Below, piece by piece: positions 62,901 through 64,000 of a stretch of 64,000 nt of DNA. The notes beneath the pieces were generated by a model, which saw only the letters and a list, made by a program, of their open reading frames with translations, was not told the origin of the DNA and did not search any database. The translations under genes and the position numbers were made by a program. Source of the stretch: Scortum barcoo (lineage: Eukaryota; Chordata; Actinopteri; Centrarchiformes; Terapontidae); assembly GCA_023238725.1 (NCBI GenBank), contig CM041546.1, positions 22,204,085 through 22,268,084 of the forward strand. Direction: 5' to 3'. How positions within the stretch are numbered: the first letter of the stretch is position 1; each line of letters begins with the position of its first letter.

Positions 62901-64000
62901 GGAGGGACTAAGGAAATAAACCCTGTAAATCAAACAAGGAAAACGAAGCTAAATTGGAAACACACTCAGGACACTGAAAAGTCTAGACAAAAGGATGTGT
63001 GTGTATGCAATTACAAGTCCAGGCTGAATCACATTTTCACTGCCTACAGTACATTTTACATAAGCCTTTATTGCATAAAATAACTCAATTACGCCAACTT
63101 CTGGTCTACTTCTGTGTCCCAAGCTGTGGGCAAAAGGCGAGCTAAATATCTGTGAAACCATCATGGCCAACAGCTGTAAAAATGTCCTCATTAAAAACAG
63201 CCATCAAATTCATTTGAGTCCACGCTTGGGTGCAGAGGGCTTCTGGGTAGAGGACTAATGACTTGGAATTTGGGTGTCTTTCAAAAATAGACATGTTCTG
63301 TCCATCGTCATAACGCCACTAAAAATAAACACGGAAATCCCTGAAACTGCCCCTTATACGAGTTCCTGCTTTAGAAACCTCAACGAACCGAGAGCCCGGA
63401 ATGCGGAAAAAAGGTGAAAAGTAGAAAAATCACCGATCAACTTCCTCTTTCAGTGTTACCACTAACCTTTGTGGTCTTTAACAAGTAAATGGATCCAATT
63501 GCAGTAAGTCTGCCAAAAAGAACCAGGACTCCTAATCAATTCCAGACAATCTGCAACTGGAGATTTCGACAGGGCCTGATCATGTTCCACGGTTCAACCT
63601 TGACTACAGACCTCCACGGCTCTATGTAACAGTCAATGCAATCATTTTCGTGTCAACAGAAGTAATTCATTCCCCCTTTCCATTGAGCATTGTGTGTTCG
63701 CGGACCATATTTGAAACGCAGACCTTCCTCCAAATCTTCTGTATTCGCAATATGCCTCGGGGCAGTATAGTATGAATATAGCTTTCTGAAAGCAGCGGGG
63801 AAATTTCTACGGCAAATGAGTGGAGCACAGGATAAACAAAAGGGAAACGTGTGCTTTACCTAATATCAGATTAGATGCAGCAACGAGCACAAATCCACCG
63901 TTACAAAGATAAGGATTAATGACTGAGAAGGGTGAATGCTCTGTCTTTATCTTTGTCACTCTCTAAAATTGATGTAAAGAGGCAGCCAAATCCTATAATC
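59943..64000 (-). other. eif3e: eif3e upstream intron (partial)
   Basis: At least 4.06 kb of intron before the MLADKLNM exon. The next exon should encode the end of the PCI helical bundle (FCRIHQCISI in vertebrates) and is not present. There is a pyrimidine-rich stretch at 60630-60730. No other features are supported. Confidence 0.8.

Larger units (their letters stand above)
58014..64000 (-). other. eif3e: eif3e locus, last three coding exons (5' part outside window)
   Basis: The 3' end of the eif3e gene. Coding exons at 59840-59942, 59216-59350 and 58014-58049 join to the last 90 residues of eIF3e, ending in a TAG stop. eIF3e (INT6) is a PCI-domain subunit of the eukaryotic initiation factor 3 complex in the cytoplasm; it helps recruit mRNA to the 40S ribosome and is also linked to nonsense-mediated decay. 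The upstream exon, expected to end in CISI plus two bases of an Asn codon, is not seen up to 64000, so that intron exceeds 4 kb. Orientation and proximity to rspo2 match tetrapod synteny. Confidence 0.95.

Overview
The window is vertebrate nuclear DNA, almost certainly from a teleost fish. The genes are split by long introns with GT-AG junctions, there are many (CA)n/(CT)n microsatellites, and several interspersed repeats are of teleost type (a tRNA-headed SINE with a GGAT tail, AGCTAAGCTAA foldback repeats, a pogo/Tigger-like DNA element). A spiny-rayed fish is likely from the repeat types, but that is inference. No bacterial operon, CRISPR array, rRNA or confident tRNA is present.

Two protein-coding genes are supported, both on the minus strand. 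(1) rspo2 (R-spondin 2, a secreted Wnt/beta-catenin enhancer) fills most of the window. Four coding exons join in phase to 207 residues: the signal-peptide exon (52402-52501), furin-like repeat 1 (27859-28047), furin-like repeat 2 (18703-18846) and the thrombospondin type 1 domain (18224-18412). Introns are about 24.4 kb, 9.0 kb and 290 bp. The final exon, for the basic C-terminal tail, was not found and probably lies left of position 1. (2) eif3e (translation initiation factor 3 subunit E) enters from the right with its last three coding exons (59840-59942, 59216-59350, 58014-58049) and a polyadenylation signal at 57890-57895. The rspo2-eif3e pairing on one strand matches the tetrapod gene order, which supports orthology of both.

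Layout from left to right: 1-18223 is rspo2 intron 5 with a LINE-like fragment near 2.3 kb; 18.2-18.9 kb holds exons 5 and 4; 18.9-27.9 kb is intron 3; exon 3 is at 27.9-28.0 kb; 28-52.4 kb is intron 2 with a cluster of mobile-element remnants at 32-37 kb and 45.6-47.0 kb; 52.4-53.9 kb is the GC-rich 5' end of rspo2, with a SINE bounded by a perfect 12-bp target duplication beside a putative splice donor; 53.9-57.9 kb is intergenic with a 19-bp perfect hairpin; 58-64 kb is the 3' part of eif3e.

I saw no sign of a new multi-gene system. The best items for a second look are the SINE abutting the putative rspo2 exon 1 donor, the 64-nt hairpin between the genes, the 911-bp inverted-repeat element with its internal minisatellite, and the unplaced rspo2 terminal exon. 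Long open frames elsewhere look like chance frames in introns.
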